The notes under the pieces were generated by a model that did not search any database, was not told the origin of the DNA, and was given only the letters and a program-made list of their open reading frames with translations. DNA of 64,000 bases from Stomatobaculum sp. (GTDB lineage Bacteria; Bacillota_A; Clostridia; Lachnospirales; Lachnospiraceae): positions 58,647 through 122,646 of the forward strand of contig JAFSYO010000134.1 of assembly GCA_017449925.1 (NCBI GenBank), read 5' to 3'. Positions within the stretch are counted from its first letter, which is position 1; every line of letters starts with the position of its first letter. Of the stretch, positions 63,793 through 64,000 are shown piece by piece. A program made the translations under genes and the position numbers.

Positions 63793-63821
63793 ATTGTAAC
63801 ACAATCATTCCGTTTTATCAA
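63793..63821 (-). promoter_or_regulatory. sigma-70 promoter of the crt operon
   Basis: TTGATA (63816-63821), 17 bases, TACAAT (63793-63798) with a TGT extension, on the minus strand. Confidence 0.88.
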
Positions 63822-63854
63822 GGTGAAAATCTGTCCCTTTTCTCCTCACCCCGC

Positions 63855-63911
63855 AAAAAAAGTACATCTTTGAAGCAGATGTTTCCGGTGCTTCGTTGAT
63901 GTACTTTTTTC
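63855..63911 (-). terminator. Terminator after hpf
   Basis: AAAAGTACATC and GATGTACTTTT pair with inner GAAGCA/TGCTTC around the loop; A and T runs on both sides. Confidence 0.9.
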
Positions 63912-63916
63912 TTCAT

Positions 63917-64000
63917 TTACATCTCCGGCTCGATCAGTCCGTAGGTATTGCCTTTTCTCTTATACACAACGGCCACCTGGTCAGTTTCCGCGTTCACAAA
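63917..64000 (-). CDS. hpf: Ribosome hibernation promoting factor, C-terminal end (partial)
   Basis: The last 27 codons before TAA at 63917-63919 read FVNAETDQVAVVYKRKGNTY and end GLIEPEM. This is the conserved tail of long-form HPF/RaiA proteins, the domain that dimerises 70S ribosomes into 100S particles. The rest lies beyond the right edge. Short but distinctive match. Confidence 0.8.
   Translation of the reverse strand, partial: FVNAETDQVAVVYKRKGNTYGLIEPEM

Overview
The window looks like a chromosomal segment of an anaerobic, high-GC Clostridia (Lachnospiraceae-like) genome. The evidence is a Firmicutes-type primary sigma factor, a complete crotonyl/butyryl-CoA module under a Rex-type operator, split methionine synthase (separate reactivation protein), glutamine-dependent NAD synthetase, a CdaA/CdaR c-di-AMP pair, a TPP riboswitch, several MATE pumps, and no respiratory or outer-membrane genes. 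I do not assign a species. No phage, insertion sequence, rRNA or CRISPR array was seen. Nearly everything lies on the minus strand; only upp, one MATE gene, the IlvD/Edd-AEC-flavodoxin cluster and niaR-IIC are on the plus strand.

Layout, left to right. 1-1.2 kb: 3' part of a LacI regulator, then a rod-shaped RNA (candidate 6S RNA) fused to the tail of queH. 1.2-9.8 kb: queH; rpoD with its own promoter and 5' hairpin; a tightly overlapped operon SPFH protein-nadE-trmH-argF-membrane protein-birA. 9.5-16.8 kb: zinc-ribbon protein, aminotransferase, tyrS, HAD phosphatase, phosphoesterase, galT, galK. 16.9-19.4 kb: a radical SAM/SPASM enzyme translationally coupled to a lipoprotein with six YGPP motifs, next to dapF. 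This is the most novel-looking system here. 19.5-28.4 kb: glnA, hisC, aminotransferase, a polymerase-like membrane protein, HPr, cdaR, cdaA and two membrane proteins.

28.6-33.4 kb: upp interrupted by an in-frame TGA; metH, metH reactivation protein, metF. 33.4-40.8 kb: AEC transporter, thioesterase, RidA, MATE, and a TPP-riboswitch operon thiD-ABC transporter for thiamine precursors. 40.8-49.9 kb: an ABCG-type transporter with an unusual membrane-fused ATPase, an anion permease, tcdA, tRNA-Thr(GGT), DUF1847 protein, MATE, a FUSC-HAD fusion, a second TrmH. 50.1-53.3 kb (+): IlvD/Edd dehydratase-AEC transporter-flavodoxin. 53.4-56.9 kb: MATE, then niaR and a lone PTS-IIC-like permease behind a strong promoter with a perfect GGTGTC-TT-GACACC operator. 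57-58.5 kb: glutathione peroxidase and L,D-transpeptidase. 58.7-63.6 kb: crt-hbd-bcd-etfB-etfA, the reductive branch of butyrate synthesis, with a Rex-type operator over the transcription start and a long structured leader. The right edge holds the last 27 codons of hpf.

Working together: NAD synthesis (nadE), a niacin-type regulator with its permease, and a Rex-controlled NADH-consuming butyryl-CoA operon form a redox theme. metF/metH/glnA/argF/hisC/dapF cover amino-acid and C1 metabolism.
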